Source: Sipunculus nudus
Lineage: Eukaryota > Annelida > Sipuncula > Golfingiida > Sipunculidae
Length of the DNA stretch: 64,000 bases
Direction: 5' to 3'
NCBI GenBank assembly: GCA_026874595.1
Contig: CM049308.1
Span: 21,923,867-21,987,866, forward strand
Shown here in pieces: positions 31,538 to 38,009 of this stretch (positions within the stretch are counted from its first letter, which is position 1; each line of letters begins with the position of its first letter). The notes beneath the pieces are model-generated. The model made no database searches. It was not told the origin of the DNA and saw nothing but the letters and a program-made list of their open reading frames with translations. A program made the translations under genes and the position numbers.

Positions 31538-33733
31538 TGTGTGTATGTTTGTGTGATGGTGTGTGTGGGAGTCATCCCTTCCATCCTGGAAGATAAATTT
31601 ACGCCACTGCAGGGATAATAGTTATCTAAAGCCTGTTTTTTGCTGTGAAACTTTTTCTCACTAATATTAGTTACATTTTAGGGGGAAAATGATAGTGATG
31701 GGGGAGATAAAAGGGCATAACTTTCCACAAGGTGAATAAATACCTACCTTGCACCTTATTTAAGAAACAGAATTATTAAAAAATATGAGAAATCAGTCTT
31801 TATTTTATAACATATCAGACCCACTTATGGAGGTCAAGGTCATTGGTCACATGCAACAGTAGCCTCAGTTGACAGCTGCTGATTAGATGATGTCATGTAA
31901 ACACTAATAATATAACCACCTAAAACAAACATGGCTACTTATGCAGGGATCTCTCAGATCATTATGAAGAGACCAAAGCATTGCTAAACATAAACTGGAG
32001 TTTTTTTGTAAAATTCTTAATTGCCATATTAGGCTGTTACCTCCATATTCTAGGAAATTATTTAAAAATATATACTTTTAAGAAAATTATCCAAAGAAAA
32101 GTGGACAAAGGTTGGTAGAACGGAGTTTAGAAAAGTTCTTGATTAGTTGTTGATCCATGAAAATCCTTATATCTTCCCAATTCTTGCTGTACTTAAAACT
32201 GGGTAAATTGGTATCACAGTTGTTATAAACTAAAAATTTAATGACCCTTTGACTTGCCCGTTCAGAGATGTCTGCAACATCCCCAGAAATGTAATCCTGG
32301 AAATAGCCACCAGGTGTCAGTATATGACAGTCAGAATAACAGATTTCAGCTGATAACAGCTGATAGACAAATATGGACTTGCTATCTTCTTTTCCTAAAA
32401 AAGTTTGTGGAAAAGAATTTTTTCCTGCAAACTACACTGAAGCATTTGGTGTATTAGTGAATAATTCATCGATATATAATAATATTATCTGATATTGTTT
32501 TTGTCTTTAATGATTCACCAGTGCACTGGTACATTGCTTTACAAAGTCATATCATATTTTTATCCATAGTGGTCCCTCAGTGATATTTGATTATCTGATG
32601 AAAAACGATGTCCAACATTCAAAAAGTCCTTCAGTGCCATATAAGGCATATAAGATAAAATGTCTTTCACATGAATGATGCTGAACAGCATATGATCATT
32701 TAATCATTTGAGATCAATTATTATTAATGGTTTGGGAATAAATTTTAGAAGAGTATGCTTATTTACATTTCTGTGAACAGTGAAAAAGTCTGATGTGGAA
32801 TCTTAAATTATTATTAATAATTTATACATGTAGCATATTTTGATCATATTATTGCATTAAGTAATGTAATGACAGATAATGTATCATTAACAACCTAGTT
32901 ATTGTAGTGCAAACAGTGCCCTGTTTAACCTGTGATCCTGATATAAGAATGTGCCTGTTGTGCAACAGTTTATTATGTGCTTGTAATGTGTTTACATTAT
33001 ATTTTCTAAAGCTTTTATATTGTTGTATTTGCAAGTATATTTTTATGAATTAATTATATAGGTATTGAACAGTTACATTTTCTTATGTGCATAAAAGATG
33101 TTTATATTGTTTAAAGTATAAATCATTTGTTATGTTACATGTTAATATGTGCTTATATGTGCATACAATCAGATACTCCATTTTTGGGCACTTATAGGTA
33201 AACAGATAAGACAGGATGCCTAGTGGAACACTAGATTAAGTGCATATTATAACACAATGTTTAAACATGCTCTGAGATACAGCAAAGGTCCACAAATAGT
33301 GACTCACAACGGGCACTTAACTGTCTTTATTTAAGCACAATGTGTCAAACTTATAATAACCATATATATGCAGTAACAATACTGTCTGTCTAACCACCAG
33401 GTGGCGCCCTTGTCATGCAAAGCCATATAATTATAACTGTCAAAGTATTTGTCACATTACCTTTAATAGTATGCCTAAATGTGTTTATTATATCAAAAAT
33501 GAAAGCACAGTAATATTTATGATGTTAAAATACAATTTATGATGTACTGATACTGATGTAATTTACATTTACAGACTGATGCAGGCTGGGAGGAGTATTA
33601 TGACTACATCTTTCCTGATGACGAGACAGCTCAACCAAATCTCAAGCTCCTGGCCATGGCCAAGAAATGGAAGGCCCAGCAACCAGAGGAGGATGAAGAC
33701 AAAGATGTAGACACACAGGAGCAGGAGGCATGA
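5724..33733 (+). CDS. CRNKL1: CRNKL1 / crooked neck-like 1, pre-mRNA splicing HAT-repeat protein (15 visible coding exons; first exon not found)
   Basis: Seen: fifteen exons (5724-5813, 6933-6995, 7351-7442, 8524-8607, 9481-9599, 11710-11832, 12274-12452, 15835-15996, 23974-24102, 24577-24789, 24986-25132, 27100-27294, 28093-28248, 31033-31125, 33575-33733) total 2004 nt and join in one frame to 667 residues and TGA. The protein is a chain of HAT repeats (W..Y...E / R.(I/V)(Y/W)ERA motifs), a basic patch VKKRRKVQ near residue 605, the family tail block [10 protein letters not shown] and an acidic C-terminus. Known: Crn/Clf1/Syf3 is a scaffold of the NineTeen complex needed for spliceosome activation; metazoan members are about 690 aa, so only roughly 15-20 N-terminal residues are missing. 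The family's usual lead-in to V-K-N-K is not readable upstream. ATG 5736 lies in-frame in the first visible exon but would drop conserved VKNK. Introns are 196 bp to 8 kb and rich in mobile elements. Identity is certain at family level. Confidence 0.96.
6227..6513. mobile_element. MITE-like element with terminal inverted repeats of about 35 bp
   Basis: The left end GGCCAAAAAAATAAAAAGGT continues into ATGGTTCTCAGGCAC (to 6261). The right end (6479-6513) is its reverse complement with few changes (GTGCCTGAGAACCATACCTT, then TTATTTTTTTAAGCC). About 287 bp, no coding potential, inside a CRNKL1 intron. Confidence 0.8.
6933..6995 (+). CDS. CRNKL1: CRNKL1 visible exon 2 (residues 31-51)
   Basis: Acceptor ttgttttag at 6932 and donor gtactt at 6996, phase 0 on both sides. 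Encodes [20 protein letters not shown] and K, matching the family's proline-rich linker followed by (D/E)EL..Y(K/R)LRKRK just before the first HAT repeat. At 63 nt it is the shortest visible exon. Confidence 0.94.
7351..7442 (+). CDS. CRNKL1: CRNKL1 visible exon 3 (first HAT repeat)
   Basis: Acceptor tttgtag at 7350 and donor gtaaac at 7443; it ends two bases into an Arg codon completed by the next exon. Encodes [20 protein letters not shown] followed by [19 protein letters not shown] and [11 protein letters not shown] are signature sequences of Crooked neck proteins and form the start of HAT repeat 1. Confidence 0.95.
7835..8065. mobile_element. Fold-back MITE, 231 bp
   Basis: Left end ATTTACTTGTTTGTGACACT (then TTCGTCC) and the right end read on the minus strand, ATTTACTTGTTTCTGACAGT (then TTTGTCC), match at 24 of 27 positions. 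A second inverted pair (GACCGCTACTGCTC / GAGCAGTAGCAGTC) lies inside. In a CRNKL1 intron. Confidence 0.8.
8284..8459. mobile_element. TA-flanked MITE (CAGTAAAACCTC ends)
   Basis: CAGTAAAACCTC at 8284-8295 and GAGGTTTTCCTG at 8448-8459 are inverted repeats with one mismatch, each bounded by TA. TA duplication with CAGTA-type ends is typical of Tc1/mariner/pogo-superfamily MITEs. It ends 64 bp before CRNKL1 exon 8524-8607. Confidence 0.75.
8524..8607 (+). CDS. CRNKL1: CRNKL1 visible exon 4 (HAT repeats 1-2)
   Basis: Acceptor ttatttgcag at 8523 and donor gtaagt at 8608; the Lys codon is split 2+1 with the next exon. Encodes [20 protein letters not shown] then LKYAEMEM. Two HAT helices are visible: R-A-R-S-V-W-E-R-A and the W-L-K-Y-A-E-M-E pair. 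The intron before it carries two fold-back elements. Confidence 0.95.
9481..9599 (+). CDS. CRNKL1: CRNKL1 visible exon 5 (HAT repeats 2-3)
   Basis: Acceptor ttctcaccag at 9480 and donor gtatgg at 9600; the Gly codon is split 1+2. Encodes [20 protein letters not shown], then [27 protein letters not shown] and [12 protein letters not shown] are near-invariant in the family and span HAT repeats 2 and 3. Confidence 0.95.
9732..10145 (+). repeat. Interspersed repeat of about 400 bp, copy 1
   Basis: Shares a long collinear series of blocks with 31731-32119: AAATACCTACCTT, ATATGAGAAATCAGTCT, AACATATCAGACCCA, GGTCAAGGTCATTGGTCACA, GACAGCTGCTGATT, TTAATTGCCATATTAGG. Ends not resolved; no protein. Class unknown. 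Confidence 0.75.
10357..11560 (+). mobile_element. Family B Helentron-like element (complete, with a nested insertion)
   Basis: Begins TGCCCCCGCC (10357-10366), overlapping the hairpin GCCAC-AAA-GTGGC, then a GTCCGTC stretch. The core repeats a unit of about 180 bp (CGCAATGCCTGCAGATA-TTGG...CAGTTACAGA...GTTGACC). It ends with GGCGGGGGCA (11523-11532), the exact reverse complement of the 5' end, then hairpin TGTGTC-GTTCT-GACACA and TCTAG followed by TTTT. No coding capacity. The layout matches non-autonomous Helitron2/Helentron elements. In the CRNKL1 intron before exon 11710. Confidence 0.65.
10799..11170 (+). mobile_element. Family F element nested inside the family B element
   Basis: Begins AGCCCTCAGCTCATAGGCTG after TTTT, runs into a (GTCTGTCC)n stretch at about 10846-10880, and ends ATATCCTAG directly before TTTCGCAATGC. 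It interrupts a family B unit whose intact form reads ...CTTTTTTTCGCAATGC, so it sits exactly in the T-tract. Confidence 0.6.
11710..11832 (+). CDS. CRNKL1: CRNKL1 visible exon 6 (HAT repeats 3-4), ending at a U12-type AT-AC donor
   Basis: Acceptor ttaattacag at 11709. Encodes [20 protein letters not shown], then [20 protein letters not shown], and ends with one base (T) of a Phe codon. There is no good GT donor near the end of homology. The sequence straight after 11832 is ATATCCTTTTT, the textbook U12-type AT donor. Splicing at 11832/12274 gives ERF-VIVHPE, the family sequence. Reading past 11832 gives YILFVIML, which is not family sequence. Confidence 0.93.
11833..12273 (+). other. U12-type AT-AC intron of CRNKL1
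   Basis: Seen: the 5' end is ATATCCTTTTT (11833-11843), a full match to the U12 donor consensus RTATCCTT. Near the 3' end TTCCTTAAC (12256-12264) is a full match to the U12 branch-point consensus, and the intron ends ...TCCTAC with AC at 12272-12273. The branch A at 12263 lies about 10 nt from the 3' splice site, in the narrow range used by the minor spliceosome. Joining 11832 to 12274 preserves frame and restores the residues expected between IYER and HPEIKNW. Known: such introns are removed by the U11/U12-U4atac/U6atac spliceosome. A GT-AG alternative (donor GTCATC at 11844, acceptor AG at 12266) is in frame but adds six residues foreign to the family and has a very poor donor. Confidence 0.9.
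12274..12452 (+). CDS. CRNKL1: CRNKL1 visible exon 7 (HAT repeats 4-5)
   Basis: Begins after the AC of the U12-type intron and supplies TT to complete Phe; donor gtacga at 12453, phase 0. Encodes [20 protein letters not shown], then [20 protein letters not shown] and [19 protein letters not shown]. The [11 protein letters not shown] and [11 protein letters not shown] blocks are typical of the family. The stretch ISETLL is a local variation on the usual E-x-L. Confidence 0.95.
12908..15555 (+). mobile_element. Family A element, full length, in a CRNKL1 intron
   Basis: 5' end AGCTCAGCTGACTATAAGTC then ATCTGAGCT (12908-12936, imperfect palindrome) and a GTCCGTCC microsatellite. The core holds two diverged tandem copies about 690 bp apart (TTCAGGACTGCCTAATATCA near 13170 and its counterpart near 13855; also TTTCCTGTRAGYACTG at about 13520 and 14207). 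3' end CAGCTGAGCG (15521-15530), GACCCATGGGTC, CCTTGTTTT. No protein encoded. Confidence 0.7.
15835..15996 (+). CDS. CRNKL1: CRNKL1 visible exon 8 (HAT repeats 6-7)
   Basis: Acceptor taattacag at 15834 and donor gtaaga at 15997, phase 0 on both sides. Encodes [20 protein letters not shown], then [20 protein letters not shown] and [14 protein letters not shown]. The block (I)EDVIVSKR(K/R)FQYEE is a hallmark of Crooked neck. Flanked by a 3.4-kb and an 8-kb intron, both full of repeats. Confidence 0.95.
17636..21075 (+). mobile_element. Family A element (inner), nested in the 16595-21610 copy
   Basis: 5' end AGCTCAGCTGACTGAAAGTC then ATCTGAGCT (17636-17664; arms match at 12 of 13), followed by GTCCGTCTGTCC repeats. 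The core is about six tandem units of about 335-340 bp, marked by GGTGGCGCCACCTGT-like sequence near 17996, 18333, 18670, 19005, 19360 and 19700. 3' end TCAGCTGAGCG (21042-21052), GACCCATGGGTC, ACTTGTT. It is itself split by a family C element. Confidence 0.72.
19721..20895 (+). mobile_element. Family C element nested inside the inner family A element
   Basis: Begins GTATCCGCCAAAAC-GAA-GTTTTGTGGATAC (19721-19750), a near-perfect hairpin. The core has three tandem units of about 280 bp (TCATATCTTGGGAACC near 19950, 20230, 20513) with GGTGGCGCCACCTAC. Near the end TTTTGGCAGATAC (about 20846-20858) mirrors the 5' start, and it ends TTCTAG + TTTT at 20887-20895. The host array resumes in the middle of a unit. 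Confidence 0.65.
21616..22140 (+). repeat. Unclassified tandem module (TTTAAT / GAGGTCAGAGGTCAC units)
   Basis: Three diverged units of about 130-165 bp share GCC(C/T)AAGTTC.ATT.....GCAAAATC.ACACATAT.TAAT and AGGTCAGAGGTCAC. It directly follows the family A end and starts near GACGGGATGTATTATGG. Class not determined. Confidence 0.45.
22397..23495 (+). mobile_element. Family A element, short full-length copy (about 1.1 kb)
   Basis: 5' end GTTCAGCTGACTGTAAGTCA then TCTGAGCCATAG after an eight-T run, followed by GTCTGTTGTCCGTCC. The core is about three 340-bp-type units, one containing a C-run near 22607-22620. 3' end TCAGTTGAGCC (23461-23471), GACCCATGGGTC, ACTTGTTT. The smallest complete copy in the window. 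Confidence 0.7.
23725..23920 (-). mobile_element. tRNA-derived SINE (minus strand)
   Basis: On the minus strand TGGCTCAGGGGTAAGG (box A) is followed after about 30 bp by GGTCGTGAGTTCAAATCTCA (box B), then a non-tRNA body with GAGGCTCTGAGATTTTC and GGAAGGCTGTGCCCAATAGC. The same body occurs at 55640-55800. It ends about 50 bp before CRNKL1 exon 23974-24102. Confidence 0.7.
23974..24102 (+). CDS. CRNKL1: CRNKL1 visible exon 9 (HAT repeat 8)
   Basis: Acceptor ctgtttttcag at 23973 and donor gtaagt at 24103, phase 0. Encodes [20 protein letters not shown], then [20 protein letters not shown] and [14 protein letters not shown] and [14 protein letters not shown] are conserved. It follows the longest intron (15997-23973). 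Confidence 0.95.
24450..24551. mobile_element. Small fold-back element next to CRNKL1 exon 10
   Basis: CAGTAGAACCTGTC at 24450 and GCACAGGTTTACTG ending at 24551 are inverted repeats with a one-base indel. The interior also folds (AAGACCACCTGTG / CACAGGTGGTCTT). It resembles the ends of the TA-flanked MITE at 8284-8459, but the right flank is not TA. Confidence 0.6.
24577..24789 (+). CDS. CRNKL1: CRNKL1 visible exon 10 (HAT repeats 9-10)
   Basis: Acceptor tgcttgtag at 24576 and donor gtaagt at 24790, phase 0. The largest visible exon. It encodes [20 protein letters not shown], then the [20 protein letters not shown] segment and [20 protein letters not shown] followed by [19 protein letters not shown] and [13 protein letters not shown] are near-invariant family blocks. 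A short fold-back element ends only about 25 nt upstream of this exon. Confidence 0.95.
24986..25132 (+). CDS. CRNKL1: CRNKL1 visible exon 11 (HAT repeats 10-11)
   Basis: Acceptor cattttcag at 24985 and donor gtaggc at 25133, phase 0; the preceding intron is only 196 nt. Encodes [20 protein letters not shown], then [20 protein letters not shown] and PENCTTWMK. The blocks IGKCPK(D/N)KLF and [18 protein letters not shown] are diagnostic. Confidence 0.95.
25690..25950 (+). repeat. Probable interspersed repeat (AAGCGCTTAGAAAGCACAGA type)
   Basis: Contains AGACCTCAATCAAGGCAGCT, TTCCTGGGTCCACCCC and ATGTCGCTGACAGACACACA followed by a CAAACAAACAGACAAA tail. The tail of simple CAAA/CAGA repeats and the lack of coding potential suggest an old interspersed repeat. 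No second copy is visible here. Confidence 0.35.
27100..27294 (+). CDS. CRNKL1: CRNKL1 visible exon 12 (HAT repeats 12-13)
   Basis: Acceptor aaacttcag at 27099 and donor gtaaga at 27295, phase 0. Encodes [20 protein letters not shown], then [40 protein letters not shown] and [14 protein letters not shown](I/L)DRAR and [19 protein letters not shown] are strongly conserved. An open frame continues upstream without homology (from ATG 27037); the acceptor at 27099 is preferred because it joins exactly to ...TTWMK. Confidence 0.95.
28093..28248 (+). CDS. CRNKL1: CRNKL1 visible exon 13 (HAT repeat 14)
   Basis: Acceptor ctttgaccag at 28092 and donor gtaatt at 28249, phase 0. Encodes [20 protein letters not shown], then [20 protein letters not shown] and [14 protein letters not shown](I/L)S(Y/F)AQFE and [12 protein letters not shown] match the family. 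The acidic TTQEDDCFD insert falls where family members are variable. Confidence 0.94.
28811..30839. mobile_element. DNA transposon, non-autonomous, about 2.0 kb, in a CRNKL1 intron
   Basis: CAGGGTTCGTAC at 28811-28822 and GTACGAACCCTG at 30828-30839 are exact inverted ends. Subterminal TTCAAGCACTTTTCAAGG blocks on the left are mirrored by CTTGAAAA-type blocks on the right. A 5-bp direct repeat ACAGT flanks both sides (28806-28810 and 30840-30844). The interior has a different base composition and no recognisable transposase; the longest open frame (29472-29810) matches nothing I know. A hAT-like origin is possible but unproven. Confidence 0.72.
31033..31125 (+). CDS. CRNKL1: CRNKL1 visible exon 14 (basic C-terminal segment)
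   Basis: Acceptor tctctgtag at 31032 and donor gtaagt at 31126, phase 0. Encodes [20 protein letters not shown], then [11 protein letters not shown]. The block (V)(D/Q)[13 protein letters not shown](D/E)DG is conserved and contains a run of basic residues compatible with nuclear localisation. The preceding intron carries a 2-kb DNA transposon. Confidence 0.94.
31480..31534. repeat. (AT)n microsatellite in a CRNKL1 intron
   Basis: About 27 uninterrupted AT units followed by a TG-rich stretch. Confidence 0.95.
31731..32119 (+). repeat. Interspersed repeat of about 400 bp, copy 2
   Basis: Diverged direct copy of 9732-10145 in another CRNKL1 intron; same order of blocks, with small indels throughout. 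Confidence 0.75.
32460..33370. other. AT-rich intron sequence, no feature seen
   Basis: The part of the last CRNKL1 intron between the 31731-32119 repeat and the CTCF-like motif. No element ends or coding homology visible. Confidence 0.5.
33393..33410 (+). promoter_or_regulatory. CTCF-like motif in the last CRNKL1 intron
   Basis: ACCACCAGGTGGCGCCCT is a close match to the CTCF core CCACYAGRKGGCRS. It lies outside any repeat I can recognise, about 165 bp upstream of the last coding exon. Confidence 0.35.
33575..33733 (+). CDS. CRNKL1: CRNKL1 visible exon 15 (terminal, with stop)
   Basis: Acceptor catttacag at 33574; TGA at 33731-33733. Encodes [20 protein letters not shown], then [20 protein letters not shown] and an acidic end rich in E and D. 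(S/T)DAGWEEY(Y/F)DYIFP(E/D)D and [13 protein letters not shown] are the family's C-terminal signature. Read to the stop without a frameshift. Confidence 0.95.
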   Translation, partial: TDAGWEEYYDYIFPDDETAQPNLKLLAMAKKWKAQQPEEDEDKDVDTQEQEA

Positions 33734-33734
33734 C

Positions 33735-33830
33735 ATCATCCCTACCCATAATCCTCTACATCACTTCCCATAATCCTCTGCATCACTTCCCATAATCCTC
33801 TGCATCACTGCCCATAATCCTCTGCAGCAG
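33735..33830 (+). repeat. Short tandem repeat just after the CRNKL1 stop codon
   Basis: About four copies of a roughly 24-bp unit containing CCCATAATCCTCTGCATCAC, starting two bases after the TGA. It would be transcribed in the 3' UTR. Confidence 0.8.
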
Positions 33831-34045
33831 CAGTGTGATTGTCAACATGTAAAAACATCAGTGTTTTCATGTGGTCTTCTCATAGTACCAGCATTTGTCA
33901 GAGTCAGCATCTTCACCATAGGAACTGTGTGTATCATTGAATTTATGATTCATAATACAATGCATCACAGCATTGACATTAGAGATAATAAACATCACTT
34001 ATTTAACTCTTTATCCATTAATACCAGCACTGCATGTGATGACAT

Positions 34046-34201
34046 GTCATCACATCAGCTCCATCATTCCCCACAATGCCATGGAGATTTCCTCAATTCA
34101 TCCAAATTTTCTGTAGTAAATTGTCATCACATCACCTCCATCATTCCCCACAATGCCATGGAGATTTCCTAAATTCATCCAAATTTGTCTGTAGTAAATT
34201 G
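34046..34201 (+). repeat. Tandem duplication of about 77 bp in the CRNKL1 3' flank
   Basis: Two adjacent copies (34046-34122 and 34123-34201) both begin GTCATCACATCA and run through CCACAATGCCATGGAGATTT to GTAGTAAATT with only a few differences, so the duplication looks recent. Confidence 0.85.
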
Positions 34202-35632
34202 CTAACTTTGGTGTAATTTCCCTTGCAAGGAGTGAAAACAGTTTGGTGCATTTTTTCTACATATGCCAACAGGTGGCAGCTCTTTTTGCATACAACAGTA
34301 TGATTGGGCTGTTTATTAATGGTTTCTCTGAAGATTTCCAAAAGAAGCCACCAAAGTGTATTAGGGTTTTGGCAGCTAACTGGATTGAAGTTACTAATTC
34401 CTGGCACATGCCACATTTTATGAGATGTTGAAACAGTATGGCTGGATATATATTTTTGCCTGTTTGTGCAAAATAGCAGTGAAAATGTTACATTATGTGT
34501 GTTTGGTATTTTTATACATTATCAGAGAACCTGTTCTTGACAGTATTTAACCTGAATTTCTTCTCAATATATCAGTATGGTAGTATTAAATAAATGACAA
34601 ATGTAAGCATCCAAATGCCTGATCTGTACAGAAATGATTAAGTTCTTTAGTCCAAGGCCAAGGTTCCTTGCAATTGTAGGGTTTACAGTTGTAGGGTAAA
34701 GCCATCTTGATGTGATTAAATAATTTAACTTCTCAAAGCATCACCAGATACTTTGTAAAGCATAATGCCAATGCTGCATCCTATTATCATTTGTTAACTT
34801 TTCACTTGTTCTCCAAAGATATCATCAGTTACTATTGTTTAGAGGCAGGAAGTGGCAACGGCTAAGAACAAGTGAGAGAGGACCACCCAGGAGACTCAGA
34901 GTAAACTTGTTTTCTTTGTATCCTGAGAAGTCTATCAACAGCTGTCAGTTGTTGGTCATTAAGCACTGTCATCAGCACTATCTTTACAGGAAGATGTACT
35001 GAGAGTTTGAATTTGGTCAAACATGGTGAAAGGACCAGTTGTAAATATTCATTCATATTATTTTGTAATAAAAATGTATCATTCAAATAACAGATTTTTC
35101 TACTTTATTGAAGTGTGTACTAGTGTGATCAGTGTTTGAAAAGATTACTTCATACTGAAATCTCCCAGTTTGTCTCACAAATTTATTTTTAACAGAATTT
35201 GAGTATAATAACTTATTAGTTAATTCATTCATTGCATCTCTTACATATGTTCCACTTGTGGTATACCCGTAAGTTTGACACACTGTGACATCCAGGTTTT
35301 AGAGTGTGCTCAAAATGGCAGCCTTCATGAGAGGTTTCAAGAAACTGGGAGAAACAAACTTGTTAGTGTTTTATAAGGGTGCTAGGAGGTGACACGGCAG
35401 TGCTCATAATGACAGCAACCATCCAGAATCTATCTAGGGAGAGGGTTTTGTGGTATTTTTAAGGGTTTTTTTTTTTTGGACCACACCCAAATTAAAAAAT
35501 TATAGTAGGATAGTCAGCTTTGCTAGTGTCACCCTATAATGTTGCCCCTTACAGGAAACAGACTGCCCTTACCAAGTAACAGACTAGGTTGCCTTTGGTT
35601 TAATGTGATAAAATAAAGATGGTGTGATTTTT

Positions 35633-36740
35633 AGCTCAGCTGACTTTCAGTCATGCTGGGCTATAGCGATGGGTCTTTGTCCGTCGTCCTTCTGTCTGTC
35701 TGTCCGGCCGTTAGCAGGGCACAAATCGTAACCGTAGGGGCTAGTGCCATGAACCCTATGCAGTCTTAGAGGTTCTAAAAGATCTCCTTGCAAACCTGAA
35801 ATTAGGTCACTGCGACCTATATTCTCGAAGTTATGGGGTGTGTTTGCACCCCCCAGAAATAATTCTTTTAGCCAAAATTTTCATCCCAAACCTTCCATCT
35901 TTCACATACAGCTCACCTACCAACAGGGGAAGAACCATAATTATTTTGAGGTCACAAGGTCAAAGGTCAAGGTCACAGAACCAACTTCTTTGAAAAGCCT
36001 GTGGATGCATTTTTAGCCAAACCTTTCATCCCAATTCTTTGATCTTTCACATATAGCTCACCTACTAAGTGGGAGAAGAACCCTATAGATGTTGAGGTCA
36101 TAAGGTCAAAGGTCAGGGTCACAGGATCCACTTCTTTGAAAAGGTTGTGGACACATTTCAAGCTAGACCTTTCATTCCAAACCTTTCAGCACTGATATCA
36201 CTTCTCTGCCAACAGGGGAAAAGACCTGTTGATTTTGAGGTCAAAGGTCAAGTTCACAGCACCCTCTTCTTGCGTGGAGTCATTTTCAGGCAAACTTTTC
36301 AATCTATACTTTCCATCTGTCATATATGGCTTACCTACCAAGAGGGGAAGAAGCCTATTGATATTGAGTTCCAAAGGTCAATGTCACAATATTGTTCTAA
36401 ATGCTTGTGAACATATTTCAAGTGAAACTGTTCAACCCAAACCTTCAGTCTTTCACATATGCCACATCTATGCATCACTCAATGTGATTCAAACTTCATA
36501 TTTATGGGTCCTTTTGCATGAAGAAATAACTAATTGATTTTGAGGTCAGCTGGTCAGGAGCTTAAAGGTTGCAGGTCTAAGTTATTCACTCATTGGTTGC
36601 CAAGTAATTACACCCGGCCAGATGTAATTGGTTAGTAGTTATCCATCATTTAGAAAGAATCCAGTTGATATGTGGGCAAAAGGCCAAGGTCATAGGTCAG
36701 GTCAACTTATTTTGTAGACCATCTCTATTTTTCTTGTATA
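35633..36740 (+). mobile_element. Family A element with intact 5' end, 3' end not found
   Basis: Starts AGCTCAGCTGACTTTCAGTC after ATTTTT, with GTCCGTCGTCC and one 340-bp-type unit (GCAGGGCACAAATCGTAACC). It passes into AGGTCAAAGGTCAAGGTCAC-bearing units of about 140 bp (35940-36680). The typical GACCCATGGGTC terminus is missing, so it is truncated or diverged. Confidence 0.6.
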
Positions 36741-37317
36741 TATAAGCTTGCACTCCAGCTGGTACATCTCACCGTGTGGCTGTAATTGTGAGTGACACTG
36801 GTGACATATGACTCCCTTTTGTATCAGGCTATTAAGTGATAAGGCTGAGTGATAAGTACCTCGTTACTGCATAACAAAACACTGTTGTTGGAATACTTCA
36901 GCCAGGAATTAACACTATGAGAGTATAGTGTTATGGTTTAGCTACTGATTTATTAGATGATGGGAACATTTTGCAGTTTATTTTATGGAATCATAGCAAT
37001 AAACGTAGTTTCCTAGATATCTGAATATTTTTATATAAATCACCACATGTAAAAGCAAGTGTTTGTTCTCATAATATGTGGATGTGTACTTGATTTAGGA
37101 TGGCTTTATTTTATTACAAGACTCTAAGTCATGCTTTCTGCATTTCTTTTCCATCAGGTTTTGCAGTTTACCAACCCTGCTGACCCCATTGAAAAGCAGA
37201 GTGATAATAAAAAATATTGGACCTACACTTTTACATTTGCATATCTATAAATCTGATATGAGCGCCTGAGCATGCCTTTTGAATTGTTTTGGACATTCAT
37301 TACTGTAACATCATTTG

Positions 37318-37560
37318 GAGAATTTGCCCCAAGTTTGGTCTCTTATTGGAGGATGTGTGATATCAAATGTCAGACTTGTCAGAAATCCATTTTGTCTGCC
37401 AGTTAGCCACCTTAGAAATCCTTTTTTTAGTGCAGTTTCAGTAATTTTCCTTCAATATTTGGTCCGATTTAGAGAATGGTTGTTATCTGATTTCAGACCT
37501 GTCAGAAGTCCAAAATGGCCACCAGGCAACCATCTTTGAATTCCTTTTGATCATATTATC
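37318..37560 (+). repeat. Two-unit repeat of about 120 bp
   Basis: Two diverged copies share GTGATATCAAATGTCAGACTTGTCAGAA / TTATCTGATTTCAGACCTGTCAGAA and a following GCCA(G/C).(T/C)AG(C/G)CA(C/A)C block. No coding homology. Confidence 0.4.
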
Positions 37561-38009
37561 TCAAGAACTGTTAAAGTGAAGGCAGTCGGATGTATATTAA
37601 TGTAATCTTGCAAAGGATTGGGTCAAATATTTCTTAATAAATATTATCATCATATATGAAAGTGCAGTACAGTTGGATTGTATTGAATAAAAATTCATAC
37701 AGAAGCACCTGTTTCTTAATAATTCTTGCATGGATTTCCTTGATTTTTTTGCTATATATTTTGATCTTATATTTGCCCTTTATGGTGTTCCTTTTGAGAC
37801 TGACAGGTATCAAGTAAGCTATGGGAATAGTTCTGGATACCTTAACAATCATACATTTTCCTCAGACCATCAATTCACTTTGTTTTAACCAGACATAGGT
37901 GATATATATTTCTGTTGTCGTAGAAAATTTCAACAAATTGGCAAATTGGTTCTTCAAAGTTTGACTGGAAGTTGTGAATCTCAGCCCATGATGTCGCAGG
38001 TCATGCTTG

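Larger units (their letters stand above)
33734..35100 (+). other. Probable CRNKL1 3' UTR and downstream flank
   Basis: No coding potential follows the stop. Candidate polyadenylation hexamers AATAAA lie at 33987-33992, 34589-34594 and 35067-35072; sequence alone cannot pick the one used. The region holds a 24-bp tandem repeat (33735-33830) and a tandem duplication of about 77 bp (34046-34201), described separately. Confidence 0.45.
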
